Shown: positions 1 through 11,775 of the stretch, in pieces
Layout of the letters: each line of letters begins with the position of its first letter
Position numbering within the stretch: position 1 is the stretch's first letter
Source of the DNA: Epiperipatus broadwayi
Lineage: Eukaryota > Onychophora > Udeonychophora > Euonychophora > Peripatidae
Direction of reading: 5' to 3'
DNA length: 64,000 bases
Assembly (NCBI GenBank): GCA_028023455.1
Contig: JAQFVV010006238.1
Coordinates: 1,807,478-1,871,477, forward strand
Position numbers and translations under genes: made by a program
Notes under the pieces: generated by a model
What the model was told of the DNA's origin: nothing
The model's database searches: none
Seen by the model: only the letters and a program-made list of their open reading frames with translations

Positions 1-595
1 ACAATTACCTAGATTAGATTATTAATACATATGAAAGCATAATAGTAATACATATGAAAGCATAATAGATGAAATTGATCATACAATTAAACTTGATTGA
101 GTGCTTTTCACCAAAATCCTATTTAAAGAAAAATATGCCTTTGTGTTTGAAAAGACGTTTTCAATAAATATGTTTACCAGATCTTACTTAAGGATCTGGG
201 ACTTGGATACTTAACTGAAGAGCCATACAGACATTTCAGACCACTCAATAAAGCATGGAGAGATGTATATTAGTAGTAACAAGGTAAGGTGTGATTGAAA
301 ATGAAATATATGGATGAGAAAACAAACAGGTTTATTGACATCATTGAAAAGTGACTGAATTGGACTTGGGTTGGTCATGTTGCTAGAAGAGATGAAAAGA
401 GTTGAACAGTTAAAGATGATCTTCATTCTGGGAGATTGTAAAGGATCATATGTGAAGTGGATGATTGAAATAAGGAAGTTTACTGGTGTCATATGGAGGA
501 AATGTTACAGATCACAAAAACTAGATTAAATTTGGTGAGACCAGCCTACAGTCGATCAATAATGATTGGAAATAGTTGAACAATGATGTTGATTT
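1..595 (+). pseudogene. RTE-type LINE remnant, 3' end of ORF2
   Basis: This is a decayed copy of the C-terminal end of a non-LTR retrotransposon polyprotein of RTE type. Translating across several frames gives the usual order: MPMCLKR-like, then a SETWTL-like block (here IWDLDT), then GHVARRD-like and EIRKFTGVIWRR-like blocks. The copy ends near a CGATCAATAATGATTGG-type tail. At least four frame changes and several stops make it non-functional. The same 3' end recurs at 7985-8430, 32880-33690 and 36795-37405, so it is a dispersed family. The copy continues off the left edge of the window. Clade assignment rests on remembered family motifs, not a search. Confidence 0.72.
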
Positions 596-959
596 AAAAA
601 CATTTAAATTTTTTTAGAATATATGGACTCATGAAGTTGTGTTATCTGATATTTAGGATATTTTTACTGCTCTGGTTTTAAAAAATAAAAGGAATGACAT
701 GATTTCTGTAATTATCATGGATATTCATTATTACCACTTCTTGTAAAGATTTTTAGTAATAGTTTCCTTTCAATCATAGATGAATGTTTATCCAAGTCTT
801 AGTGTGATTTTAGAAAATTAAGAAGTATTATGTAGTTGTAGTTACCAGACAAATGCAAGGAAATTGCCAAGCAAGTCAAGATCGAATGGATTTATGTTAC
901 TGTTTGAAATTACTTGGTTTTTCTCCCTTATTTATTTATATTACACCACTTTTACATGT

Positions 960-1850
960 TGGAAAGGGAAGAAATGTTATTTAAAATATCTGATGTTAAA
1001 TAATGATGTTTACTTACTTCAATAGTGTTTTCAATTTTTATAGTAATTTTTCTTTGGAACTGTTTAATGAATCAGAGACCAAAATGCAATACAGATTTGA
1101 TCTTCAATATGAATCTGTTAAAAACAAGAACTTCCTTTTTCTTTGATTCTGGATATATATCATGTTGGTAATAATGCTATTGTTTTCATTTCAAAAGTTG
1201 GACTACAGAATGTGCTTGATATTTGGAATGAAACATAGAAAGATTTTATTTTAGTAATAAATTGTCAAAAAATTCAAGTTCTTTATCAGACAGTGATGGA
1301 ATATAAATCTTCTGCAACTTTTAACTTGGATATTTATCACATTAAGAATGTAGCACAATTTAAATATCTTGGTAGTTTTATGTGTACAAATTTGGGCTTA
1401 GATATTGAAATGTAACTTGAACTCCAGGGTGTTGCTATTGCTTTTAAAAAGTTAATAGATATGATATTTTATCACAAGGAACTAATTACTAAACAATGTC
1501 CGCTATTCTACCTAATTTATTGTAAGGAAATGAAACTTTAATAGCCTTTCAATGCAATATAAAGTCATTCACAAAATTTTAAATATACAAAATCTTGCTA
1601 GATCTGATACTATAGAGTCCTCTAAATCAAACTTTTGTTGGATTGAGTATTTGAAATGAATGAATAATTCAGGACTTCATAACTGAGCATATTACAGCAT
1701 GTGTTTTATGGGAGAGGTTGATCTTGATCATATTGTAAGTATCATCTCAAAGACATTCTAAAGAATAAGAATGTTGATTGCTTCTGTTGGGAAGGTGTGG
1801 CAGAAATTAGAATACATTGGAGAGCTACAATCAGATGTAGTGAAATATTT
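960..1850 (+). pseudogene. second RTE-like LINE family, RT C-terminal remnant
   Basis: This is a heavily decayed reverse transcriptase 3' region from a different LINE family than the one at 1-595. Recognisable pieces are FKYLGSFMCTNLGLDIE (family form FKYLGS plus a glycine/aspartate-rich turn), AIAFKKLIDMIFYHKELIT, and a later region matching the usual arginine/histidine-rich tail (RIHWRATI near 1810). Stops are frequent and no frame stays open for more than about 90 residues. It sits just downstream of the 1-595 remnant in the same orientation, but the motifs show it is not the same copy. It is probably inert. Confidence 0.55.
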
Positions 1851-2063
1851 CAGGAAAAAAGTTTTCTACTGAAGAAATTATATCTTGCAAAATATCAAAT
1901 AAACAGAAAAATAGACCAGCATGTTCTATATCCTGGTCCATACATTGATTTGCAACATCATAGCAAAACTCATCTTGAGATTTTTTTTTTTTTTTTTTTG
2001 GAGTTGGAATGGCCATATTTGTTTATGAGTAACAGCTGTATATGTCGTATTAGAGGTAAATAA

Positions 2064-3500
2064 TTGCCAGAAAATGTCTTGGTTAGACCACATTAGTAAA
2101 ATGTTAGACGTTTGTTCATAGAATATTACATATACTAATATAACAATATCAATACACTCTTTTAAGCACAACTTGATTTTTTACTGGTAATCAATCTTTA
2201 AGTTGTATAATATTTCAAATATTTGCTGGTATTTTGAAGTTAAAAACAAGTAAAAATTTTGTTTTTTCCAGCTATTTTATTTAATTAAAGGAAATAAATC
2301 TTTGTGAAATTTGTTAAATAAAAAATGAAAGTATTTTGTTATGGAAGTGACCTATCAGTTTAATTTACAATTAATATCCAATTAAAGCTGTTTTCAGTTT
2401 TAATTAAAATCTAATTTTTGCCATCATAACTTTGAGCTTGTTGACACTAAATCAGAAAATGAATGAAATGTCATTTTTTACACATTTTCTTTTAATTAAA
2501 GATTAAGATTTTGAAGACTTAGAAATGTCAAAACATTTTTTCTATTTAATACTTTTACATATATAAAATTAAAAATTGTTATCGCGAATTTATAAAAGTT
2601 TTTGTTACAGAATTAAAATTTGTGAAATATGTTTCATAATTTAAAAGATTAATGTTGAAAATTTGACAACCAAATGTAATCAAATCTTGGATTTAGTTGT
2701 CCCCTTTGCATCGTTCTGTAAATAGTAAGGTTATCACAACTCTAAGGGTTCTTAGTTTTGATTATTTGCAAATTAACAAATATTTACTTTGAACACAATA
2801 ATTAAATAAACTCTTTCACTTTTACCTGTACCTAATTCAAGAAGTAGTGTCATTTCAGCTTCCATAGGGTGTAGGAAGTGAAAATGGAATTGCCTAAGTA
2901 CAATTATTCAATAACCCAGAACTAGTCAATGGTCTCTATTATCTTTTTCAGAAGAACTCTATTTGATTGGTTATGTTTTTAAAATGATTTTACTCTTTTG
3001 ATACTTATTTACAACTACTATTCGGTTTCTAAATGACGGTCTGAAAAAGTCTTAAGTTTATTATCTTTCTAAAAAATAAATAATAATAATTACAGTTTTA
3101 CCGATATTCAAACCTCTCAAGTTGGTAGGGAAATTTATGAACCACTTTAGGCTAATGCTGTATAAACTTTTTCAAATAGCCTTTTTATTTTTCTATATAT
3201 TATTCTGCATGAAAAGTATTTTTTAAAGAATATTTTGATTTAAGACTTTTATATATAATTTCAATACTTGTGAAATTTTATACAATGAAAAATTATGAAT
3301 ATCTGAGATCAGTTTCTGGATCTGCCTTTTTTCAGCAGTTGCAAACTCTGTGTTGCTTATCACAGTGGTAGAGAATAGACTCAACAGTTAAAGGTTTCTG
3401 GATGAACATTATGTGACCTTCTAAGTATATAACTATTTGATTTTTTGTCTGTGTAATTTAGCTCACAGATACTTGAGCAAGCTTGAATGCAAAGATTCAT
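2064..3500. other. AT-rich stretch without recognisable genes
   Basis: I see only AT-rich sequence with short A or T runs. No coding frame, terminal repeat or tRNA-like box pair stands out. Confidence 0.5.
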
Positions 3501-4085
3501 GCATTATCTGTTGTATTTGGTTAGGCTTATACATTCGTTTCCAAACCAACAGACCCAAAAAGAATAACTACTCAGCAATTAATATATAAAATTTATTAGT
3601 CCAAAATATATACATATGTTAGTTAAAAAAATGAATAAATACAGTTGATACAATTGAATGCTGAGATAGTTGAGCCCAGTACAAACTCACTTCTAGCTAA
3701 ATAATTAGCTTGACTCATGAACTCTGGTAAGACTCTTCCAGCTATGTATATTTAGCTTGCCTTGAGTCATCTTTAATTCGAGTGTAGCAGTATCCAGTTC
3801 GTAGGTGGATGTCACAATAATGAATAGACCACGTTTGCTGATGGCAAAAGGTTTAATGGAGAGTATGTTCAGTCAATCAGGTTGACAGAAGTAGATTTCT
3901 CTCTGCCTTGCCTCCAAAAGGCTGACTATTTAATGATAGATCCTTTACCTTACTGGAAACATGTGGATTTGGTGCACAAACCCCAGTGAAGGATTTAATC
4001 CCATTGGATAGCAGCTGGGTAAGGAATCTGGAATAGTCCCCTTCTGAAGGCAGGGTCAGATATGACAATTTTCAAATATCATGTG
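3500..4085. other. unclassified block, less AT-rich than its surroundings
   Basis: This block has visibly more balanced base use than its flanks. A 63-residue minus-strand reading frame (3877-4068) starts MSYLTLPSEGDYSRF, with no domain I recognise. The block may be an unrecognised repeat or an old gene fragment. I cannot assign a function. Confidence 0.3.
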
Positions 4086-4960
4086 GCATTGTGAACAATT
4101 GCCTATTTGATTATTTACTTGTTTTAGTAATGTCATGGTTTCAACTCATACCAAAGGTTTTTAAAGTTTATCACATGGGCCAGAATATGGCTTGCATAAG
4201 ATTTTAGCCAACTCGTGGATAAATTTGTAATTAAATATTAAAGCTGTCATGATTATTTTTAATCATATATTTATGTATGCATTATGCTAATTTTATTCTA
4301 ATGATTGTTTATGTTTTTCTAGAAATATTACTCATAATAGTATGCAAATGCCAGTTATTGAATATTTTTACTATAAATCATTATTTTTTTTATTTATTTA
4401 TTCACCTGGCTATCTTACTATCTACCTATATATTTAAATATATTTCTTATCCAAAAATTGGATGGCTTTCTAGATTGGTTATAGATTCCTGAAGAAAAAA
4501 AAAATCAATTTCAGCTTGAATTTATAGACTTATAATAATAAGTCTATTTCATATATGGAAATTAATTTATTCAAATAACTTTTAACTAATTAATCAAACA
4601 TTATCTGTAATATTCACATATATTCTTTGACATCATCGCATTAAAATTCGCAACCAAAGATTTTAAGTGCATATTACCAATGATTTCATTGACTGATTAG
4701 TTAATTTATATATTTATTGTTGTGTACACACTTATTGTTATATATATTGTGTGCGTGTTTGTGTTTATATCATAAACATTTTCTATCATTAGTTATTCCT
4801 AATTTAATTCGGTGTCTTTTATCTATAGCTTTTATTTACAACACAAGCAAAATATTTCATCTTATTAATCTATATCATAGAAGTGTCTTTTAAAATTTCT
4901 TGGAATTCATTTGCATATCTTGTCATTATTAATTCTTTCAGTGATACAAGTAATACTATT
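4086..4960. other. AT-rich stretch without recognisable genes
   Basis: AT-rich sequence with short TA and TG alternations around 4710-4765. The 4277-4492 open frame is rich in I, Y, F and L from AT-rich codons and looks like chance. Confidence 0.45.
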
Positions 4961-4964
4961 TCTT

Positions 4965-5165
4965 TAGTGTAATTTTTACTACACCACTTTCATGCAAGAT
5001 AAAAACTGGTTTCTATCCACTTTTAACATCTTGTGGAGGAGTGTTCTTATAAACACATGACCAAAGATATGTGAAAAAGATGTTATCCCCAAGATGCACA
5101 TTTCGTGCTGAGCCAGCACTCATCAGTTGGCTCAGATCACATTCACTTACACGTAAGCCGTATTT
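4965..5165 (-). mobile_element. small hammerhead-ribozyme repeat, copy 1
   Basis: This is a non-coding repeat read on the minus strand. It begins with a hammerhead motif (5089-5130), then a conserved segment containing ATCTTTTTCACAT and GGTCATGTG, then a body ending near TAGTAAAAATTACAC. Parts of the same sequence recur at 15918-16445 (minus) and around 50940-51110 and 52540-52735 (plus), so this is a dispersed family. The plus-strand copies carry a tRNA-like B box about 90 bases downstream of the ribozyme. In this copy the body diverges and no clear B box remains. It resembles Schistosoma SINE-like ribozyme repeats or metazoan retrozymes; the family identity is inferred. Confidence 0.6.
5089..5130 (-). 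ncRNA. hammerhead ribozyme motif with complete core
   Basis: On the minus strand the core CTGATGA (5120-5126) is followed directly by a perfect stem II hairpin, GTGCTG-GCT-CAGCAC (5105-5119), then GAAA (5101-5104). A short stem III (TG..CA) and AUC follow; the predicted self-cleavage site lies after the C. Stem I is CCAA (upstream) with TTGG (downstream), only four pairs. All invariant core bases of a type I hammerhead are present. Very short stems I and III are typical of Penelope/retrozyme hammerheads, which often act as dimers. Activity is not shown by sequence. Confidence 0.75.
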
Positions 5166-5629
5166 AATTTATAGAAATAACAAACTTCTCTATAGTTGTG
5201 TACAAGCGTATTTATTACATATCTTTATCATATATTATTAATTGAGTGGATAACTTTTAGTTTAATGAATGACTAATAAAAATTATTAATACAAATAATA
5301 ACTTCTTTATTTAGCTATATGCATATTTTTTATTTCCCCGTTAGCCAATCAGTTGGTTTATTCATCACTTTTTGAATAATTAGATTGACTATGAGTCAGC
5401 TACCTCAAAAAAATAATCCTATTTGTTGTCAAATAAAACTTCAAAAATTAACACAACCTAGACCACCTGATAGATAGTTGTGCTATTCATTATGTCTTTG
5501 ACACCCTTTTTGATAAGTTAAAATAAAGAAATAAAAATCATATTTAATCTCTTTTTTTTTTATATCATGGTGGAACTGTTTTTTTTTTTTAACTCAAAAC
5601 AAACTGTATTATAAACTTGTTTTCTAGAG

Positions 5630-6215
5630 CAGGGGTGTCCAACAAGTCGATCGTGATCTACCGGTCGATCGCAAAGCCATTTTTGGTCGATCGCGAGGCC
5701 AATCTGTCGGTTAACGAGTGAAACAAATAAAGTCAAGATTTTGAAGTTTTTTTATTTTTTTATTTTTTTCATATGTCATAGCATCAGGCCGGGACACGAA
5801 CCCACAACCGTCTGCAACCAACTACTTGCTTGCATGGCGGTTGCGATACCTCTCGGCTAACAACGCAAGACAATTTTTGTTCTAAATTTTTTTCAATTCC
5901 AGATAAGTGAAGTCCACTAAGTCGTAATGATTTTGGAAATAATATTTTTAATCTTGATTTGATGTAGCTAATTTGAATTAATAGATATTGTTAATAATTA
6001 CTCATGTTGCTTTAATTCCCCCGTACATAAGGTTTTGGTCCTTTAAATAATTGTTATTTTTTACTCTGTAGATATATAAAAATGGTATGTATTTCACACC
6101 TCCCTCCACTTAGACTACGCCTATGACAAGTCGATCGCCTATGACAACAAGTCGATCGCTACACATTTTAAAAATAAAAAGTAGATCTTATGAATACAAA
6201 AGTTGACCACCCCTG
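5630..6215 (+). mobile_element. non-autonomous hAT element (MITE-like)
   Basis: The element starts CAGGGGTGTCCAAC and ends with the inverted form GTTGACCACCCCTG. It is flanked on both sides by the same 8 bases, TTCTAGAG (5622-5629 and 6216-6223). An 8-bp duplication with CAGGGGTG-type termini is diagnostic of the hAT superfamily. The motif GTCGATCG recurs several times close to both ends, which fits subterminal transposase-binding repeats. The 586 bases hold no transposase frame, so the element must have been moved by another hAT copy. The clean duplication suggests a fairly recent insertion. Orientation is arbitrary. Confidence 0.9.
5785..5875 (-). repeat. tRNA-like Pol III box pair inside the hAT element
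   Basis: On the minus strand a good A box, GTTAGCCGAGAGG (5849-5861), is followed about 45 bases later by a B box, GGGTTCGTGTCCC (5791-5803). Spacing and sequence match a tRNA or tRNA-derived SINE head. I could not fold a full cloverleaf confidently, so this is more likely a SINE head captured in the hAT element than a functional tRNA gene. Confidence 0.6.
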
Positions 6216-6239
6216 TTCTAGAGAAAGCAAAATTCCAGA

Positions 6240-7980
6240 CATTTAGTATTTTAAAAAAAGTTTTTACTAGGTGACGTATATAGAGGCTTATTTTCTAAAT
6301 GTTCGGTTCGTTTATGCATTTATATTAAAAAAGACGCTACCCACCTACCGTATGTATATAATTGCTTTTGAGTTACTTATGTATTATTATTTAAGATAAG
6401 ATCATCATCATCATCATCATTTTCAACCATTATCAATCCACTACAGGATAAAAGTCTCTCCAAGTTCAATCTATTAGGAGAAGATATACAGAACTATCTT
6501 GGATTCCACTGAAAACAAATTAAAACCTGTCAATGGGGGGGGGGGGGTCGAATGTCACGTGAACTGCCAACTACTCGTTCGATTATTTATTTACCACATC
6601 TTCTCTGCGTGTATGCGCGTTTGTATTTTTATGTTTTTCTTATGTATATTTTAAACACGAACCGTAACCATTTCTATTTAATTTGAAAAGTTATTAAAAA
6701 ACATTAATAATCGTTAATCTTCTTTTTACTTTATTTATTTATTAATCAATTTTAACATTAATTATGCCAAAAGATATCAATTGCAGCTGCTAATTTTGGA
6801 ATAAGACGTTCCAACTGCCGCTGTTGATATACCGCACCGTAGATTATTCTTGTGAATGATTGGTTATTTTTTATTATTTAATGTATAGATCAATCATGGA
6901 CATGATTGCTTTGCAAATATTCAGTTAATTTAGATTTCTGATTAATGGCAGATCTGCTGTCTCCTTCTCCCCTCCTTTCTCTATGCTTTTCCATTTAATC
7001 TTTCTGTAGCAGTTTACCAAATATTAATATACATGATGTTTATGGAAAACTTTATGATGCTTTTTTTTTTTTTGTTTAAATTTTAATTTTAAATGTGATT
7101 TTAAAATTAGAATTTTTATCACTAATGAAAAATCTTTTTTTTTTTTTTTTAGATCTACATTAAATGATTATATTAAAATTTAATTTACTTTTGTGCAAAT
7201 TTATTATATCCAATAATTAATAAAATTATATGTATATTAATAAATTTTTGTTTTATCTAATGAATATAGTTGATTAATTTGAGTTTAATAAATTAAATAA
7301 AGCACGCATACAAAAAAAAAAAAACTTTAGTAAAAAAAGGAAATAGTTTTAAACAACTTAAAAGAATAATATTTTTAGAATTATGAAAAATAAGATTTAA
7401 GATTTTTGCAGATGTAGTATATCAGTTTTGGCACTCAAACCCTACTAATAAAGTGCCCCCCCCCCCTTCTGTCTTTAAGATAACCCTAATGTAATTCCGC
7501 CATTTTGTTTCATATTTTCACTCAAATGTTTGAAGCTACAGATAAAAAAAGTTGATCAAATGGTTCATCTCTTAAGTTGTGTTATAATTTTTGATCACTA
7601 TAACTAATAGAGTTAAACTAGATTGAGAAACTTTTGCTTTTCATTTTACCACTCTATTCCCATACATTAAATTGCAGACAAAAAAGATTGAATCATAAAC
7701 AATATATTTTCAAGCCTTTTTTTAAAATAAGGCATCTGCATAAAATTCACATTACCTTCTCACAATGCTCGCATGTCATGAATAATCTTCACCAGTCAAC
7801 CAAACTAAAAATAATAAGTACCCGAATTTTATGCCTACATTGACAATTCTATAATTTTTTATTATATATTCTTGAAAATATATACCCACGATATAGTTTA
7901 ATGTTAAAATCATATTCATTATGATATCTACAAAAATAATAGCTACAAAAAGATAACTACGTATTATGCAAAGGTAGCCC
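6240..7980. other. AT-rich stretch with simple repeats and an RTE tail
   Basis: At 6403-6475 there is an ATC-repeat followed by TTTCAACCATTATCAATCC, the reverse complement of the 3' tail of the RTE family seen at 37365-37405. A run of 13 G lies at 6535-6547 and a C run near 7456-7466. The rest is AT-rich, and open frames such as 7634-7843 have no recognisable domain. Confidence 0.5.
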
Positions 7981-7984
7981 AGTA

Positions 7985-8430
7985 ATAAATGTAAGAATAA
8001 ATTGGTAGAAGTAGTTTAATATTAAAAGGAAATATGCCTATGTGTTTGAAAAGGAATGTTTTTAATAGATGTGTTTTACAAATTCTTTCTTATGAATCTG
8101 AGACTTGGACACTTAAGAAAAGAACAATATCTATAGAGAGTTTAGGCAACTCACTGAAATATGTAAAGATGTATGTTAGTAGTAATAAGAAGAGATCAAA
8201 AATGAAATATATGGGTGAGTGAACAAGAATAATACCACATATTATTATTGGATAATCTCTAGTGTAATGAATAACTTATAAAAATTATTAACCACATATA
8301 CATCATTGGATGAAATAAGGAAATTTGTTGATGTAATGTGAATAAGAGAATATAAGGATTAGAGAAATTGATTTAAAAATGGAGAGACCATCTAGTAATG
8401 GATTGATAATGGTTGAAAATGGTGCTCATG
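7985..8430 (+). pseudogene. RTE-type LINE remnant, 3' end of ORF2
   Basis: This is the same family as 1-595. A 62-residue open frame (8034-8222) contains MPMCLKRNVFNRCVLQ and then ESETWTLKKR, matching the conserved block just after the RT thumb in these LINEs. Downstream the frame breaks, but WRRE-like and 'ERPSSNG' pieces can be followed to the tail GGATTGATAATGGTTGAAAA near 8400-8420. The copy is 5' truncated and inactive. Confidence 0.72.
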
Positions 8431-8434
8431 ACAT

Positions 8435-9325
8435 ATTCAAATACTGAGGCTATATATGGAATGTGTTCATATGGCATATGACATCTTTTTTTCATTATTA
8501 AGTCATTTATTTTCATTTTATCATAGACAATTGCCACTAATTTTTTATTTAGACTATATTTAATAATTTATAGTAGTAATATTCAGAGGATAAGTTCACT
8601 TTCACTCTGATAACAATGATATGATTAACCAAATATGTACTACATTTGGGATAGAAGGAATTAGATGAAAGGGAGATGATTTATAATTTTACACTTACAA
8701 GAAGGAGCACATGAAATTTATGAGATCAGTTTTATGAATTTTTAATTTATTTAATTAACTGAGATTTTTTGAAACTGTGGATATATACTACATATGCATA
8801 TGTACTTTCTCAACTTACTGATGAATATTTAGTAAAAAATAAAATAAAATTGTGGAATTAATTGACATTAAGCTGTAATAAACTGTTGCATTCCATCATT
8901 TGTTTCAGGATTGGGATCTTTTGTTAGTGTTATGAACTTATAGTATATAGATTTATATATATATATTTTCACAGAGAAAAGGTATTTATTTATGAATCAC
9001 AAAAAAAAAAAACCTCTTTGTATAGAAATGTTAAAAAATATGGATTTGACTAATTTCTTCTATACTTCACTGGAGGAGGGGGGGGCTTGAGTGTAGCTTG
9101 ATTATTTTGGTTCTCCAATGTCATATCAAAACATTAACTTTTTTTATTATCATAAAACTAGAGCACTTTTTCTCTCCAGTGCCATCTAGTGCAAAATGGA
9201 GTAATCATTGATTACAAATTGCATATAAAACCCCTATGTTTAAATGTGTTTGTTTAAGTCGGAAAATTGTTTTCTTTGTTGATATGTTTGTTTGTAAACT
9301 TTTGAATAATTTTTAAGTTAGATTG
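8435..9325. other. AT-rich stretch without recognisable genes
   Basis: No coding frame or repeat boundary is clear. Short homopolymers (A run at 9001-9012, G run near 9078-9086) are present. Confidence 0.4.
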
Positions 9326-9328
9326 AAA

Positions 9329-10110
9329 TTTTAAAATGGAGGTTTAATAGATTTAAATTTAATAGAATTGCTTCAAACTTGGTATGGCAGTAATAAGTAC
9401 CAGACAAATCCATATAGGACACTAATCTTTTTGATAGGTGATCTAGTTTCTTAGATATGGAACAGAAGGCAGGAAGTTATTGAATATTTTGATATCAAAG
9501 TTAAAAATTGTTTTTAGAATTTTAATATGTTTTAAGTAAGGCTTGTGAGAGGGCAGTATGCAAATTATTTTGTGTTTTCAATTTATAATTATAATAACAT
9601 TTTAAAATTGAGGTTTAGTATATTTAAATTCAATAGAATTGCTTCAAACTTGATATATAAATAAGAAATACCAGGCAAACCCATATATAACACTAATCTT
9701 TTCAGTAGGTCACCTGGTTTCTTAGATGGGGAACAGAGTTGTGGTAAAATATTGAATATTTTGATATCAAAGTTAAAAACTGTTCTCAGAATTTCAATAT
9801 GTTTAAGTAATGCTTGCAAGAGGATGGTATAGAGATTTTTTTTTGTTTTTAATTTAAAATTATAATAACATTTTAAAATTAAGGATTTATAGATTTAAGT
9901 TCAATATAATTTGTTGAAATTTTATACATTTAAAAAAAATATTTACCAAAGTGATAGGACACAATAATATTTTACATTGGTGATTTAGTTTTTTAGATAT
10001 GGAAGATTGGGGGGGGGTGTGTGTAAATATTTTTATCATAGAATTTCAATGTTTTAAATATTTTAAGTAATGCTCATGATTTTTTTTTTGGTTTCAGTTG
10101 TAAACTTCAT
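9329..10110. repeat. three tandem copies of a ~271-bp unit
   Basis: A unit beginning TTTTAAAATGGAGGTTTA starts near 9329, 9600 and 9871. Shared landmarks in order are AATAGAATTGCTTCAAACTTG, a CCAG(A/G)CAAA(T/C)CCATAT segment, TTTCTTAGAT, GAATATTTTGATATCAAAG and AAGTAATGCTTG. Copies 1 and 2 are close, while copy 3 is more diverged with small gaps. No coding capacity is evident, and the open frame at 9589-9819 lies across it by chance. It looks like a small satellite or a locally amplified repeat. Confidence 0.82.
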
Positions 10111-10114
10111 TTAA

Positions 10115-10600
10115 GTAATAAGAAAGTTAGTTTACAATATAGTTTTGCTAACGTTTTTTTTTTTAAATTATTTTTCAAATAAAAAGAAAAAATATCAAAC
10201 AAATTTTAATAGAAACTTACTTACTAATTTATTATATATATATATATAATTATATACACATACTAAATATGGTATATAGGTAAAAAGTATGTATGTTATT
10301 GCAGAAATATCTAGTGATATATATACCTATAAGTGAGAACTTGATTAAAAATAAAATTATATGTATTTAATGAAATTCATTTGCAATATAATTTTGGTAA
10401 GGATTTTTTTTATAAAAATAAAAAATAAAAATTTCCAATGAAAAGCAAAAATGTCAAACATTTTTCACTTAAAAGAATATTTTATATTTTTAATCCATTG
10501 TATTCAATATGCATATATTATTATGTACATACTAAATAGGATATATACATAAGGGTTATATATATATGTTAATTCTAATATTTTCACGGATAAAAGATGT
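10115..10600. other. AT-rich stretch with TA repeats
   Basis: This contains short (TA)n tracts near 10233-10250 and 10555-10570 and homopolymer T runs. No gene is recognised. Confidence 0.4.
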
Positions 10601-10651
10601 CATATTATTATTACTATTTGCGGGATATTCCGTGTAATAAAAAAGCTAAAT

Positions 10652-10691
10652 GCTGACATTTCAGTACAATATCAAGTACCTTCCTCAGAGC
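10652..10691 (-). ncRNA. hammerhead-like motif at the Penelope 3' end (minus copy)
   Basis: On the minus strand GCT precedes CTGAGGA (fits CUGANGA). A stem II built on GTAC/GTAC with an 8-base loop follows, then GAAA, TGTC and AGC. Stem I is GCU/AGC. The opposite copy at 11996-12035 has the cleaner CGTC before the cleavage position. The TGA of the core is also the stop codon of the upstream reading frame. Confidence 0.6.
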
Positions 10692-11775
10692 GTCCTCTTT
10701 TTCAAATCATAAGAATGCACGTGAGATTTAAAACCGTTTTTATCGTTTTCTTTCTCCTCATATTTAAATTCTATTGGTTGAGAAGTTTTAAAATTTATTT
10801 TCTCTTCCAATAGCTTCTTCCAAATGTTGTTAATCTTCTTTAATTCACACCTTTCATTTATGCTCTTGGGCCTTTTAAAAATCTCTATAGCTTCTCTTAG
10901 CAATCTCTGGTCATATTGTTCAATTTTTGCTAAAATATTTGTTTTTTCAAAATTGATATCATGATTTGTTAATTTTATATGAGAATAAATAGCTGATGAA
11001 TTGGATTTTTCTCTCACTGCCAGAATGTGTTCTTCCTTTCTAATATTTATTCTACGATTAGTCTGTCCTATATATGTATGTGGACAGACCCTACATGGAA
11101 TTTCATATACACCATGACACTCCAAAGCAATTTTATCTTTAGGAAGTGGAAATATTTCACTAATTTTTTTATAAGTAGTACAAATTGTGTGAATATTATT
11201 ATTTTTTAAAATGTTACCAATTCTATCAGTTACTCCTTTTATATATGGCAAAATTGTCTTAATTTTTGATGTATCAAAATCTTTTTTCTTTTGATATGTA
11301 TAAGTCCTATTAATAATGTTGTAATTAAAACCGTTATGAAGAAGCATTTTATTAGTAGCAAAAAGGTCCTGGTGAAAATGGCTATCATCAGAAAGTCTCT
11401 TTGTTCTATCCAATAATGTCTTTGCTACTGAAAATAGTTGTGCAGGATGGTGATGAGAGGAAAAATGCAGATATCTCCCAGTGTGTTTTGGTTTTTTATA
11501 TATACCATGGGATAAAGAACCATCTTCCCTTCTTTCAATCAAAACATCTAAAAAAGGTAATTGATTATTATTTTCTATCTCCATGGTAAATTTAATATTG
11601 TTATGAAAAGAGTTTAAAAAATTAAAAAAAGTCATCAAGAGCATTCTTGCCATGAGGCCAAATAACAAAGGTATCATCAACATACCTCAGCCATATAGAT
11701 GGTTTTTTAACTGCTAAAGTCAAAATTTTATTTTCCAAATCCTCTAAAAATAGAAGCTAATGCTGGAGAAATTGG
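10685..11775 (-). pseudogene. Penelope-like RT (C-terminal part) plus GIY-YIG endonuclease
   Basis: This is a reverse transcriptase of the Penelope-like class, which primes on target DNA and carries a GIY-YIG nuclease. Across two frame changes the minus strand shows MGSPISP (near 11755-11780), then RYVDDTFV with the catalytic YVDD at 11673-11684, then PFLDVLIERR. The 332-residue frame (10685-11683) holds the GIY-YIG domain: GVYEIPC and TYIGQTNRR at residues 191-210, with a likely catalytic Glu in LLREAIEIF near residue 264. The N-terminal half of the RT is missing. One frameshift lies in an A run at 11624-11630, another near 11750. The ATG of the long frame is internal and not a real start. 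The element cannot be functional. Confidence 0.9.

Noticed and set aside
211-492. 93-residue minus-strand open frame
   Set aside because: It lies antisense to the RTE remnant at 1-595 and has AT-driven amino-acid content with no domain.
1797-2171. Three overlapping open frames on both strands
   Set aside because: They share a long T/A run and read through LINE relic sequence; mutual overlap on opposite strands marks them as chance.
3877-4068. 63-residue minus-strand frame in a less AT-rich block
   Set aside because: It looks more protein-like than most but has no recognisable motif, splice context or repeat partner, so no gene was called.
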